Below, in pieces: positions 40,633-48,458 of a stretch of DNA of 64,000 bases. Origin of the DNA: CALHVX01 sp964640725 (lineage in GTDB: Bacteria > Pseudomonadota > Gammaproteobacteria > Pseudomonadales > Azotimanducaceae); contig CAZXIJ010000023.1 in NCBI GenBank assembly GCA_964640725.1, positions 5,832 through 69,831 of the forward strand. The letters run 5' to 3'. Within the stretch, counting starts at the first letter, position 1, and each line of letters begins with the position of its first letter. Both the position numbers and the translations under genes were made by a program. The notes beneath the pieces were generated by a model. It was given only the letters and a program-made list of their open reading frames with translations. It did not search any database and was not told the origin of the DNA.

Positions 40633-41445
40633 TTGCTGCGGCAGCGCGCCGCGGCCCTGGCGCGCATCCGCGCTTTTTTTGCCGAGCGCGACGTGCTGGA
40701 AGTGCAGACGCCGGTGCTCGGTGCCGCCACGGTGACCGATCCGCATGTCGACGCGCTCCCCGCCGGCGACGGCTTTCTGCAGACCTCTCCGGAGTACGCC
40801 ATGAAGCGTCTGCTGGCTGCCGGCGCGCCGTCCATCTACCAGCTGGGCCCGGCGTTCCGGGCCGGCGAGTCCGGGCGCCTGCACAGCCCCGAGTTCACGC
40901 TGCTGGAGTGGTACCGGCTGGGCTTTGACGATCGCGCGCTGATGGACGAGGTCGCCGCGCTCGTCGATGTTTTTCTCGGCCCGGCCAGCTATCGCGCCCT
41001 GCGCTACGAGGCGTTGCTCGCGGCGTCACCGCTGCCCGCAGCGGAAGACCAGGACCTGCGCCTGAATGCCGCCATCGAAGCGCTCGGCGAGGCCCGGGTA
41101 TTCGTCACCCACTACCCCGCCGCGCAGGCAGCGCTCGCGCGGCTGCATCCGGACGATCCGGCCACGGCTGCCCGCTTTGAGCTGGTGGTGAACGGCGTGG
41201 AGCTGGCCAACGGCTACTACGAGCTGGGCGATGCGGCCGAGCTGCGCGCGCGTTTTGCGGCCGACAACCGCGAGCGCCGCCGGCTGGGCAAGGCGGAACA
41301 GGCCCTGGACGAACGCTTTCTGGCGGCCATGGCCGCGGGGATGCCGGACTGCGCCGGGGTCGCGCTGGGCGTCGACCGGTTGTTGCTGCTGGCCTTTGGC
41401 GCCGGCCGGCTGAGCGACGTCATGGCCTTTGCCGACGAGCTGTAG
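40633..41445 (+). CDS. epmA: Elongation factor P--(R)-beta-lysine ligase
   Basis: A paralogue of the class II lysyl-tRNA synthetase catalytic core without the tRNA-binding domain; it attaches beta-lysine to EF-P Lys34. Class II motifs are visible as VLEVQTPVLGAATVTDPHVD (motif 1), FLQTSPEYAMKRLLAAG, FRAGESGRLHSPEFTLLEWYR (motif 2) and GVALGVDRLLLLAFG (motif 3). The first conventional start is TTG 40633, but the family N-terminus (WQPxASI) is encoded just upstream (40609-40629) in frame, with only a CTG at 40594 (overlapping the efp stop) to start it. The true protein is probably about 13 residues longer than the 270 aa given. Confidence 0.9.
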   Translation: MLRQRAAALARIRAFFAERDVLEVQTPVLGAATVTDPHVDALPAGDGFLQTSPEYAMKRLLAAGAPSIYQLGPAFRAGESGRLHSPEFTLLEWYRLGFDDRALMDEVAALVDVFLGPASYRALRYEALLAASPLPAAEDQDLRLNAAIEALGEARVFVTHYPAAQAALARLHPDDPATAARFELVVNGVELANGYYELGDAAELRARFAADNRERRRLGKAEQALDERFLAAMAAGMPDCAGVALGVDRLLLLAFGAGRLSDVMAFADEL

Positions 41446-41448
41446 CCC

Positions 41449-42297
41449 TCAGAGCGCCGCCGCAGCGCTGCGCAGTCTGCCGATGGTCTCGCCCATGCGC
41501 ACCGCCGTGCCGGCGGCCAGCCCGTCGCGCCACTGCACCATGCCGGGCCCGGTGCAAACGATCACGGTGGAGCCGAGCAGGAACTGGCCAAGCTCTTCGC
41601 CGCGCTCGAAGGGGCGATCCTGGGCCTGCTCGAAGCGCTGCGTGTAGGGCGAAGGCGGGCTGCCGAAGCGGGTCTCGATCGCGCCCACGATCAGCGCGCC
41701 GACCAGCACCATCAGCATCGGTCCCTGTTCGGTCTCGAACTCGCACACCAGCCGCTCGTTGCGGCAGAACAGGTCGCTGATGGCCGCCTCGGTGCTGGCG
41801 TTTACGGAAAACAGCGCGCCGGGCACGCCGCGAGCGCTCGTCAGCCGCGCCGCGGTCGGCAGGTGGTAGCGATGGTAGTTGTTGGGCGCAAGGTACACGG
41901 TCGCGAAGTGCCCGCCGCGATAGCGCTGGCTGACCGGCGCGTCGGCCAGGCTGTCGAGCCGGTAGCGGGTGCCCTTGGCCTGCAGCAGGGTGCCGTCTTC
42001 GATCGTGCCGCACTGGCTGATCGCGCCGTCTGCCGGGCAGGCAAAAGCCAGCGGGTCTGCGGCCAGGGGACGCGCGTCGGGTTTCAACGCCCGGGTAAAG
42101 AAATCGTTGAAGCTCGGAAAGCCGGCCAGGCTCTCGATCTGCGCTTCCGCCAGCGAGATGTTGTAGGCCCGGGCGAAGCCGCGAATGAAGGTGTCTTTGA
42201 CGAACGGCAGCTCGGATTTCGCCAGCCAGCCCACCAGCCGGGTCAGCGCGTGCTGCGGCAGGGCGCGCTGCAGCGCCGCAAAGGCCTCCGGGCTCAC
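41449..42297 (-). CDS. psd: Phosphatidylserine decarboxylase
   Basis: Inner-membrane enzyme that makes phosphatidylethanolamine. It is produced as a proenzyme cleaved at a conserved LGST, which is present (FLLGSTVIV), creating the pyruvoyl cofactor on the alpha chain. Other features are FNDFFTRALKPDARPL, the His-containing NNYHRYHLP, and CPADGAIS. The start is GTG 42297 (MSPEAFAALQRAL), overlapping the rhdA stop as GTGA; the in-frame extension lies inside rhdA. At 282 aa it is near the usual size. Same psd neighbours as in P. aeruginosa. Confidence 0.95.
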   Translation of the reverse strand: MSPEAFAALQRALPQHALTRLVGWLAKSELPFVKDTFIRGFARAYNISLAEAQIESLAGFPSFNDFFTRALKPDARPLAADPLAFACPADGAISQCGTIEDGTLLQAKGTRYRLDSLADAPVSQRYRGGHFATVYLAPNNYHRYHLPTAARLTSARGVPGALFSVNASTEAAISDLFCRNERLVCEFETEQGPMLMVLVGALIVGAIETRFGSPPSPYTQRFEQAQDRPFERGEELGQFLLGSTVIVCTGPGMVQWRDGLAAGTAVRMGETIGRLRSAAAAL

Positions 42298-43169
42298 GCC
42301 TCCGCCGCCGGGTTGGTGATCGGGGTGGTCGGGTCGTTGCCCCACTCCGACCAGGAGCCGTGATAGGCGCGGATCGAGCGAAAGCCCAGCAGCCGGCCCA
42401 CCAGATAGCTCAGGCTCGAGCGGTGATGGGTCTGGCAGTGGGTGATGATCTGCTTGCGGTCTCCTTCGAGACCGGCCTGTGCGAGGAACGCCGGCAGGTC
42501 TTCGATCAGGCGAAACTGGCGCTCCGGGTCCTGCAGCTGCAGCCAGTCCGTGTTCAGCGCGCCGGGAATGTGGCCGACCCGCGCGGCGGCGCGCCGCAGC
42601 CCGGCGTACTCGGCGGCCGAGCGGACGTCCCAGATCTGCACATCGTCATTGTCAATGGCTGCCAGCACATCGGCCTGCTCGGCGATGGGCGACCGGTCCA
42701 GAGTGACGGTGACCGGGTGGGTGTTCGACGGGGCGGCGGTCGGGCCCTGTTCCAGGGGCAAACCGGCACCGTGCCAGGCGTGCAGCCCGCCGTTCAGATA
42801 GCCCCAGTCCCGCCGGCCGATGCAGTCCAGGGTCCACAGCAGGCGCCCGGCCCAGCCGCCGCCCTCGTCGTCCAGGGCGACGATGTAGCGGTCCGGGCTG
42901 TAGCCGATCCGCGTGAGCAGCGCTTCGATGCGCGGCGCATCGGGCAGCTTGCCGGTGGCCGGCGGCACGCCAGCGACCAGCTCCGCTGGCTCCACCAGCA
43001 CGGCGCCGGCCGGGTGCGCTTGCGCAAACACATCGGCGCTGGTGACCTGGACGAGCAGCAGGCGCGGATCCTGCGCGGCGGCCTGGGCCAGGGCTTCGGG
43101 CTCGAAGAGTTGAACGTCGATCTTGGGCAGTCCTGCTGGCGCGACAGTCTTACTGGCGAGGGCCGCCAT
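42294..43169 (-). CDS. rhdA: Thiosulfate sulfurtransferase (rhodanese)
   Basis: Two-domain rhodanese that transfers the sulfane sulfur of thiosulfate to cyanide or other thiophilic acceptors. The N-terminal domain lacks a Cys. The C-terminal domain has the active Cys245 in ITHCQTHHRSSLSYLVG, the same CQTHHRS loop as Azotobacter/Pseudomonas RhdA. IVALDDEGGGWAGRLLWTLD and VWDVRSAAEY-like IWDVRSAAEYAGLR are family segments. It is 291 aa and coupled to psd by a GTGA overlap. The ATG at 43169 is divergent from orn. Confidence 0.93.
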   Translation of the reverse strand: MAALASKTVAPAGLPKIDVQLFEPEALAQAAAQDPRLLLVQVTSADVFAQAHPAGAVLVEPAELVAGVPPATGKLPDAPRIEALLTRIGYSPDRYIVALDDEGGGWAGRLLWTLDCIGRRDWGYLNGGLHAWHGAGLPLEQGPTAAPSNTHPVTVTLDRSPIAEQADVLAAIDNDDVQIWDVRSAAEYAGLRRAAARVGHIPGALNTDWLQLQDPERQFRLIEDLPAFLAQAGLEGDRKQIITHCQTHHRSSLSYLVGRLLGFRSIRAYHGSWSEWGNDPTTPITNPAAEA

Positions 43170-43267
43170 CTTAGGGGCACTCCCTGCGGACCGCTATACT
43201 TGCCATTCACGCATTGCAACGCACGCGCCGGCGCCTGGCCGGGCCGTGACCATGAGGGAGAACGATC

Positions 43268-43810
43268 TTGAGCGATACCCCGCTCGTCTGGATGGATCTG
43301 GAAATGACCGGGCTCGACCCGGAGCGCGATGCCATCATCGAGATGGCCACGTTGATCACCGACAGTGCGCTGACGATCATCGCCGAAGGCCCGGTGATTG
43401 CGGTGCATCAGGACGAGGCCACCATCGCCCTGATGGATGACTGGAACGTGCGCACGCACGGCGAGTCCGGGCTCACGGAGCGGGTGCGGGCATCGACCAT
43501 CTCCGTGGCCGAAGCCGAGGCGACGACGCTCGCCTTTATTGCCGAGCACGTGCCTGCGAACACGGCGCCGCTGTGCGGCAACAGCATCTGGCAGGATCGC
43601 CGTTTTCTGGCGCGCTACATGCCGGATCTCGAGCAGTACCTGCACTACCGGCTGGTGGACGTGAGCACGATCAAGGAGCTGGCGCGGCGCTGGGCGCCGA
43701 CGGCCTACGCCGGCTTTCAGAAAGAGAGCGCCCACACGGCGCTGGCCGACATTCGCGAATCCATCGGCGAGCTGGCGCACTACCGGGATACCTTTCTGCG
43801 CTCGGAGTAG
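43268..43810 (+). CDS. orn: Oligoribonuclease
   Basis: 3'-5' exoribonuclease of the DEDDh class that degrades RNA dinucleotides and also pGpG from c-di-GMP turnover, which links it to FimX signalling. Catalytic residues are Asp10 and Glu12 in VWMDLEMTGLD, the Asp in GNSIWQDRRFL, and the His/Asp pair of ESAHTALADIRESI. The product is 180 aa as usual. The TTG start at 43268 is supported by GAGGGAG at 43254-43260, 7 nt before it. TATACT at 43195-43200 may be the -10 box. Confidence 0.96.
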   Translation: MSDTPLVWMDLEMTGLDPERDAIIEMATLITDSALTIIAEGPVIAVHQDEATIALMDDWNVRTHGESGLTERVRASTISVAEAEATTLAFIAEHVPANTAPLCGNSIWQDRRFLARYMPDLEQYLHYRLVDVSTIKELARRWAPTAYAGFQKESAHTALADIRESIGELAHYRDTFLRSE

Positions 43811-43813
43811 CGG

Positions 43814-44938
43814 CTAGCCTGCTGGCTCGCTGCGGCTCGCCAGCTGCGAAAGGGCCCAGTCGATGTGCTCGCGCACCAGCTCGCTGGCGGTCTCGCGCCG
43901 CGCCTGCAACGCTTTGCGCACGGCAGCCGTGGCCGGCCCGTTGCCGAGACCGATCGCCAGGTTGCGCTGCCACTGCTCGTAGCTGACCCGGCGAATCGCC
44001 ATGCCTTCCGTCGTGGCCAGAAACTCTGCCTCGCTCAGCTGGAACAGCGCCAGCAGCCGCGGCTGATCCAGCCCGTGGCGAACGTCGAAGTCCGCCTCGG
44101 CGGTGGCCGGCGCCTGCCGGTTCCAGGGGCAGTACAGCTGGCAGTCGTCGCAGCCAAAGACGCGGTTGCCCATCGGCGCCCGCAGGGGCTCCGGGATCGT
44201 GCCCTTGTGCTCGATGGTCAGGTAGGCGATGCAGCGGCGCGCGTCGAGCTGTCCCGGCGCGACGATGGCGTCTGTGGGGCAGACGGTCATGCAGGCACGG
44301 CAATTGCCGCACTCGCCAAACTGCCGGGGCTCGTAGCGCGGCGGGTCGGCGGCGAAGGGCAGGTTGGTATAGATCTCGCCCAGAAAAAACCAGGACCCTG
44401 CGGTGCTGTTCAGCAGCAGGCTGTGCTTGCCGATCCAGCCCAGCCCGGCTTTCTCGCCGAGCGCTTTTTCCAGCACCGGCGCCGAGTCGGTGAACGCCCG
44501 GTAGCTGGGGGCAAGGTCTGCGGCGGCTTCGGCAATGCGCGCGCCCAGGCGCGCCAGGCGTCGGCGCAGCACCTTGTGGTAGTCCCGGCCCATGGCGTAG
44601 CGCGCGATGTAGGCGGCTTCGCTGTCGGCCAGCACCTGCAGCGGCTCAGCGCCCTGGGGGCGGTAGTTCATGCGCGCGCACAGCACGCGCACCGTGTCCG
44701 GCACCAGCCGGGCAGGGTCCAGACGCTTGTCCAGGTTGGCGGCCAGGTAGCCCATCTCGCCGTGAAAGCCCTTGCCCAGCCAGGCGCGCACGTCGTCGCT
44801 GTAGCGCGTCAGGTCAACGTCCGTGACGCGCAGCTCATCGAAGCCGGCGTCCCGCGCCCAGCCGTCGATGTCCTTGCGCAGTGCGGCCAGGGCGTCGCTG
44901 GGCGCCGCGGACAGCGGGGGTGGGCCAGGGTTTGTCAT
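43814..44938 (-). CDS. queG: Epoxyqueuosine reductase
   Basis: Cobalamin- and [4Fe-4S]-dependent enzyme for the last step of queuosine synthesis in tRNA. The 374-aa protein has the iron-sulfur motifs CGNCRACMTVCPTDAI and CDDCQLYCPWN, plus GWIGKHSLLLN and FHGEMGYLA, typical of QueG. A HEAT-like C-terminal segment ends RREHIDW-like VREHIDWALSQL. The ATG at 44938 starts MTNPGPPPL; the longer in-frame reading upstream is antisense to the nnr gene and has no family match. It is divergent from nnr and converges on orn. Confidence 0.94.
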   Translation of the reverse strand: MTNPGPPPLSAAPSDALAALRKDIDGWARDAGFDELRVTDVDLTRYSDDVRAWLGKGFHGEMGYLAANLDKRLDPARLVPDTVRVLCARMNYRPQGAEPLQVLADSEAAYIARYAMGRDYHKVLRRRLARLGARIAEAAADLAPSYRAFTDSAPVLEKALGEKAGLGWIGKHSLLLNSTAGSWFFLGEIYTNLPFAADPPRYEPRQFGECGNCRACMTVCPTDAIVAPGQLDARRCIAYLTIEHKGTIPEPLRAPMGNRVFGCDDCQLYCPWNRQAPATAEADFDVRHGLDQPRLLALFQLSEAEFLATTEGMAIRRVSYEQWQRNLAIGLGNGPATAAVRKALQARRETASELVREHIDWALSQLASRSEPAG

Positions 44939-44947
44939 GGAGCGCAG

Positions 44948-44953
44948 TATAAT
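44948..44953 (+). promoter_or_regulatory. Candidate -10 box for nnr-tsaE-amiB-mutL-miaA
   Basis: TATAAT, a perfect -10 hexamer, 28 nt before the TTG start of nnr in the 43-nt divergent spacer with queG. No consensus -35 is present at 16-18 nt, because that position lies in the queG start region. Confidence 0.35.
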
Positions 44954-44981
44954 GAGGCTCCCTGACTTCGGTGCCTGATCT

Positions 44982-46580
44982 TTGCCTGCCCAGCCTTTTT
45001 TCCGCAACAGCCCGCGCCTGTACCTGGGCAGCGAGTGCGCCGCGATCGATGCGCGCGTGCAGCGTGACTTTGGTGCCAGCAGCGACACGCTGATGCAGCA
45101 GGCCGCCGCCGCGGCGTTCGCGGTGCTGCTCGAGCGCTGGCCGAAGGCGCGGCGGCTGGTGGTGTGCGCCGGCGTGGGCAACAACGCCGGCGACGGTTAC
45201 CGGCTGGCGGCGCTCGCCGCTCGCGCGCAGCTCGAGGTCACCGTCATCCAGCTGGAAGGGCGCCGTCTTGTCGGCGCTGCGGGCCTGGCCCAGCAGGCGC
45301 TGCCGGCGACGGTGGCGTGCCTTGATCTTGGGACCGAAGACCTGCCCGAGGCGCCAGACGGCCCCTGGGCTGCCGCCGCCGCCGCGCTGGTCGCGGCAGA
45401 TCTGGTGGTCGATGCGTTGCTCGGCATCGGCCTGGGCAGCGCGCCGCGGCCCTTGTTCGCGGCGCTCATGGACGCCGTGAACGCCAGCGGCCTGCCGGTG
45501 CTGGCGCTCGATGTGCCTTCCGGTCTCGATGCCGATCGCGCCTGCGCGCCCGGCGTCGCCATTCGCGCCGCGGCCACGGCCACGTTTCTGGTCGACAAGC
45601 TGGCCTTGCGCACCGGTGCCGGCGCGGCGCTCGCCGGCGCGGTCAGCGTCCACACGCTGGGCATCCCGGCGCGGGCCCGTCAGGCAGCCGATGAATCTGC
45701 CGAGGCGGCGGGGTTCCCGGCGCTGCGGCTGGCCGACCTGTGTTGGCCGCCGTTGCCCGTGGACGTCTACAAGCACCGGCTCGGACGCGTGGTGGTGGTG
45801 GGTGGCGACCTCGGCATGGGCGGCGCGGCCCTTCTCACCGCGGATGCCGCGCTGGCCAGCGGTGCCGGCATGGTCACCCTGGTGACCCGACCGGAAAATG
45901 TGTCGGCGGCGCTCGCGCGCAACCCGGCGCTGATGGTGCTGGGCACCGATCGCTGGCCGCAGGTGGAGCAGCTGATTGCGCAGGCGGGGGTGGTGGTTTG
46001 CGGGCCCGGGCTCGGCCAGGGCGCCTGGGGCCGGATGCTCTTTGAGCGTGTGCTGCAGGCCCCCGGCCGGCGCGTGTTCGATGCCGATGCCCTGAACCTG
46101 CTGGCAGCAGCGCCGCAGGCGGTGCCCGGCGCCATCCTGACGCCGCACGGCGGCGAAGCCGCCCGGTTGCTGGGCGACGATGCCGCGCTGGTGCAGGCCG
46201 ATCGCCGGGCGGCCGCGCGCGCGCTGGCCACGCGGTACCAAGGAACGGTGGTATTGAAAGGGCCAGGCTCGCTCATTGCCGGGCCCGGCGGCGCGCTCGC
46301 GGCCAGCCTTGAAGGCCAGCCCGGCATGGCCACCGCCGGCATGGGCGACGTGCTGGCTGGGCTCATTGCCGGGGTCTGGGGACCTTTGGGGGTTGGCTCT
46401 GACAGCGCAGATCTAAACAGCGCGCAACGCGCCGCCGAGGTTGCGGTCACCCTGCACGGCGGCGCGGCCGGCATGGCCGGAGCGGCGGGCCGCGTTCGGT
46501 CCCTCACGGCCACCGGGCTGCTGGGCTGGCTGCCAGCTGCGATTGAGCTTGCTGAAGCGCAGGGCGATCCCCGTGCGTGA
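44982..46580 (+). CDS. nnr: Bifunctional NAD(P)H-hydrate epimerase / ADP-dependent NAD(P)H-hydrate dehydratase
   Basis: Repairs damaged hydrated NAD(P)H. Residues 1-~225 are the epimerase (YjeF_N) domain with AGVGNNAGDGYRLAA and LALDVPSGLDADRA. Residues ~235-532 are the ribokinase-like dehydratase with RVVVVGGDLGMGGAALLTADAALASGAGMVTL, TPHGGEAARLLG, GTVVLKGPGSLIAG and the catalytic GMATAGMGDVLAGLIAG. TTG 44982 (MPAQPFFRNSPRLYLG) gives 532 aa, matching the E. coli fused form (515). The stop overlaps tsaE by 8 nt. Confidence 0.95.
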   Translation: MPAQPFFRNSPRLYLGSECAAIDARVQRDFGASSDTLMQQAAAAAFAVLLERWPKARRLVVCAGVGNNAGDGYRLAALAARAQLEVTVIQLEGRRLVGAAGLAQQALPATVACLDLGTEDLPEAPDGPWAAAAAALVAADLVVDALLGIGLGSAPRPLFAALMDAVNASGLPVLALDVPSGLDADRACAPGVAIRAAATATFLVDKLALRTGAGAALAGAVSVHTLGIPARARQAADESAEAAGFPALRLADLCWPPLPVDVYKHRLGRVVVVGGDLGMGGAALLTADAALASGAGMVTLVTRPENVSAALARNPALMVLGTDRWPQVEQLIAQAGVVVCGPGLGQGAWGRMLFERVLQAPGRRVFDADALNLLAAAPQAVPGAILTPHGGEAARLLGDDAALVQADRRAAARALATRYQGTVVLKGPGSLIAGPGGALAASLEGQPGMATAGMGDVLAGLIAGVWGPLGVGSDSADLNSAQRAAEVAVTLHGGAAGMAGAAGRVRSLTATGLLGWLPAAIELAEAQGDPRA

Positions 46581-47031
46581 CGGCTGGCAGTTTTTGTCGG
46601 ACGAAGCGGCGACCCTTGCCCTCGGCGCGGCGCTCGCCAAACGCTTGCCGGAGCCCGCGGTCGTCTTTCTGCACGGTGACCTTGGCGCTGGCAAGACCAC
46701 GCTGGTGCGCGGCATACTGCACGGCCGGGGCTTCAGCGGCGCGGTCAAAAGCCCGACCTACACGCTGCTGGAGCCCTACGAGATGGCCAGCGGTGCGGTG
46801 TTTCACTTCGATTTCTATCGCATTGCCGATCCCCAGGAACTGGAATTCATCGGGGTTGCAGAAGTGCTCGCAGGACCTGGACTCAAACTGATCGAGTGGC
46901 CGCAACAAGCAGCTGAACGTTTGCCCATGCCGGATGTCGAGATTCACCTGCGCGATGCGCGAACCCCTGCGGGCCAGATGGCGCGGGAAGCGCGTGTCGA
47001 TTTCCGTCCTGCTCAGGCGCAGCCCCGGTGA
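46573..47031 (+). CDS. tsaE: tRNA threonylcarbamoyladenosine biosynthesis ATPase TsaE
   Basis: Small ATPase that drives the TsaBD complex in making t6A at position 37 of ANN-decoding tRNAs. The P-loop is GDLGAGKTTLVRG (residues about 35-47), followed by SPTYTLLEPY, HFDFYRI and EWPQQAAERLP, the standard TsaE set. The start is GTG 46573, inside the end of nnr; the longer frame upstream is the shadow of that gene. At 152 aa it is of normal size. Its stop overlaps the next gene in TGATG. Confidence 0.93.
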   Translation: MRDGWQFLSDEAATLALGAALAKRLPEPAVVFLHGDLGAGKTTLVRGILHGRGFSGAVKSPTYTLLEPYEMASGAVFHFDFYRIADPQELEFIGVAEVLAGPGLKLIEWPQQAAERLPMPDVEIHLRDARTPAGQMAREARVDFRPAQAQPR

Positions 47032-48458
47032 TGGCGCTGCGGTTCATGCTTGCGGCGCTGCTGGGTTGCCTGGCCCTGTCGGCCGCGCACGCGACAACGC
47101 TCGTGGGCGTGCGGGTCAATGAGGCCCCCGGCTACACCCGCGTTGTGCTCGACCTGACCGGCAAAGTCACCGGCACCCTGTCGACCCTTAAAGCGCCCGA
47201 CCGGGTGTTCCTGGATCTGGCCGGGCTGCGGCTGGCCGACAGCTTTCGCAACACCCTGCCGGCCGGCCTGCAGCGCCTGCGCGGGCTGCGGGTGGCGCCC
47301 CGGGAAGGCGGCCAGCGGCTGGTGCTGGATCTGAATCGGCCCATGTACCCAAACACCTTTGCCCTTGGCCCCTCCAGCTCCGCCGGCCATCGACTGGTCA
47401 TCGATCTGTACGAGCGCGTCGAGCGTCTGCCGGCCAATGCCAACAGCGGCCCGGTGGTGCTGGTGACACCGAGCGCCAGCGGCCAGGCCAGCCCGGGACA
47501 GGTTGCTGCGAGCTCGCCAGCACCGTCCCGGCCCGCGCCCCGGCCTGTGCCCAAACCCGCCCCCAAACCGCTACCGCTACGCGACGTGCTGGTCGCCGTG
47601 GATCCCGGCCACGGCGGCAAGGACCCCGGGGCCATCAGCAAGAACCGCAAGATTCGCGAGAAGGACGTCACCCTGGCCATTGCCCGGCGTCTGGTGGCAA
47701 CGCTCAAGGCGCAGCCAGGCTTCGATGCCATGCTCATTCGGGACCGGGACGAGCAGGTTGGCCTGCGCCAGCGGGTGCGCATCGCTCGGGCGCGCCGCGC
47801 AGATCTGTTCGTGTCCGTGCACGCCGACGCGTTCCACGACCGCAGCGTCAACGGCGCGTCCGTCTACATGCTGTCGGCAGACGGCGCCACCAGCGAGATG
47901 GCCCGCTGGCTCGAGCAGAAAGAAAAAGAGTCGGACCTGATCGGCGGTGCCGGCGACGTGGTGCTGAACGGCAAAGACAAGGTGCTCACGACCGTGCTGC
48001 TCGACATGTCCACCCAGGGCACCCGCTCCGGCAGCTTCAAGGCCGGGGTCGAGGTGCTGCGCGAGCTCGGCAGCTTCGCGACCCTGCACAAAAACCATCT
48101 GGGCAAGGCTGCCTTTATCGTGCTGAAGGCCCCGGACGTGCCCTCGATCCTGGTGGAGACCGGCTATATCTCCAACCCCGCAGAGGCCCGCAAGCTGGCC
48201 AGCGCCCGGTACCAGAAGAAACTTTCCGACGCGATCGCCCGGGGCGTGACCCGCTATCTGCGCGAAGCGGCGCCGCCGGGCACGCTGCTCGCATCGCAGC
48301 AGCCGCCGCCGAGCAAGCGCCACAAGATTCAGCGCGGCGAGACCCTGTCGGGCCTGGCGGTGCGCTACGGCATCGCCGCCGGCCGGATTCGCGAGGCCAA
48401 CGGCCTGCGCAGCGACTCGATCCGGATCGGGCAGCTGCTGATCATCCCGGCCGGCTGA
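47031..48458 (+). CDS. amiB: N-acetylmuramoyl-L-alanine amidase with AMIN and LysM domains
   Basis: Periplasmic zinc amidase that cleaves septal peptidoglycan during cell separation. The signal peptide is MALRFMLAALLGCLALSAAHA. An AMIN domain (about 22-130, VRVNEAPGYTRVVLDLTGKV) targets septal peptidoglycan. A Pro/Ala-rich linker follows (about 150-185). The amidase_3 domain (about 185-410) has the zinc ligands in AVDPGHGGKDPGAI, the Glu of REKDVTLAIA, SVHADAF and the catalytic Glu in SILVETGYISNP. A C-terminal LysM (about 428-475, HKIQRGETLSGLAVRYGI) adds peptidoglycan binding. ATG 47031 is preferred to GTG 47028. Confidence 0.94.
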   Translation: MALRFMLAALLGCLALSAAHATTLVGVRVNEAPGYTRVVLDLTGKVTGTLSTLKAPDRVFLDLAGLRLADSFRNTLPAGLQRLRGLRVAPREGGQRLVLDLNRPMYPNTFALGPSSSAGHRLVIDLYERVERLPANANSGPVVLVTPSASGQASPGQVAASSPAPSRPAPRPVPKPAPKPLPLRDVLVAVDPGHGGKDPGAISKNRKIREKDVTLAIARRLVATLKAQPGFDAMLIRDRDEQVGLRQRVRIARARRADLFVSVHADAFHDRSVNGASVYMLSADGATSEMARWLEQKEKESDLIGGAGDVVLNGKDKVLTTVLLDMSTQGTRSGSFKAGVEVLRELGSFATLHKNHLGKAAFIVLKAPDVPSILVETGYISNPAEARKLASARYQKKLSDAIARGVTRYLREAAPPGTLLASQQPPPSKRHKIQRGETLSGLAVRYGIAAGRIREANGLRSDSIRIGQLLIIPAG

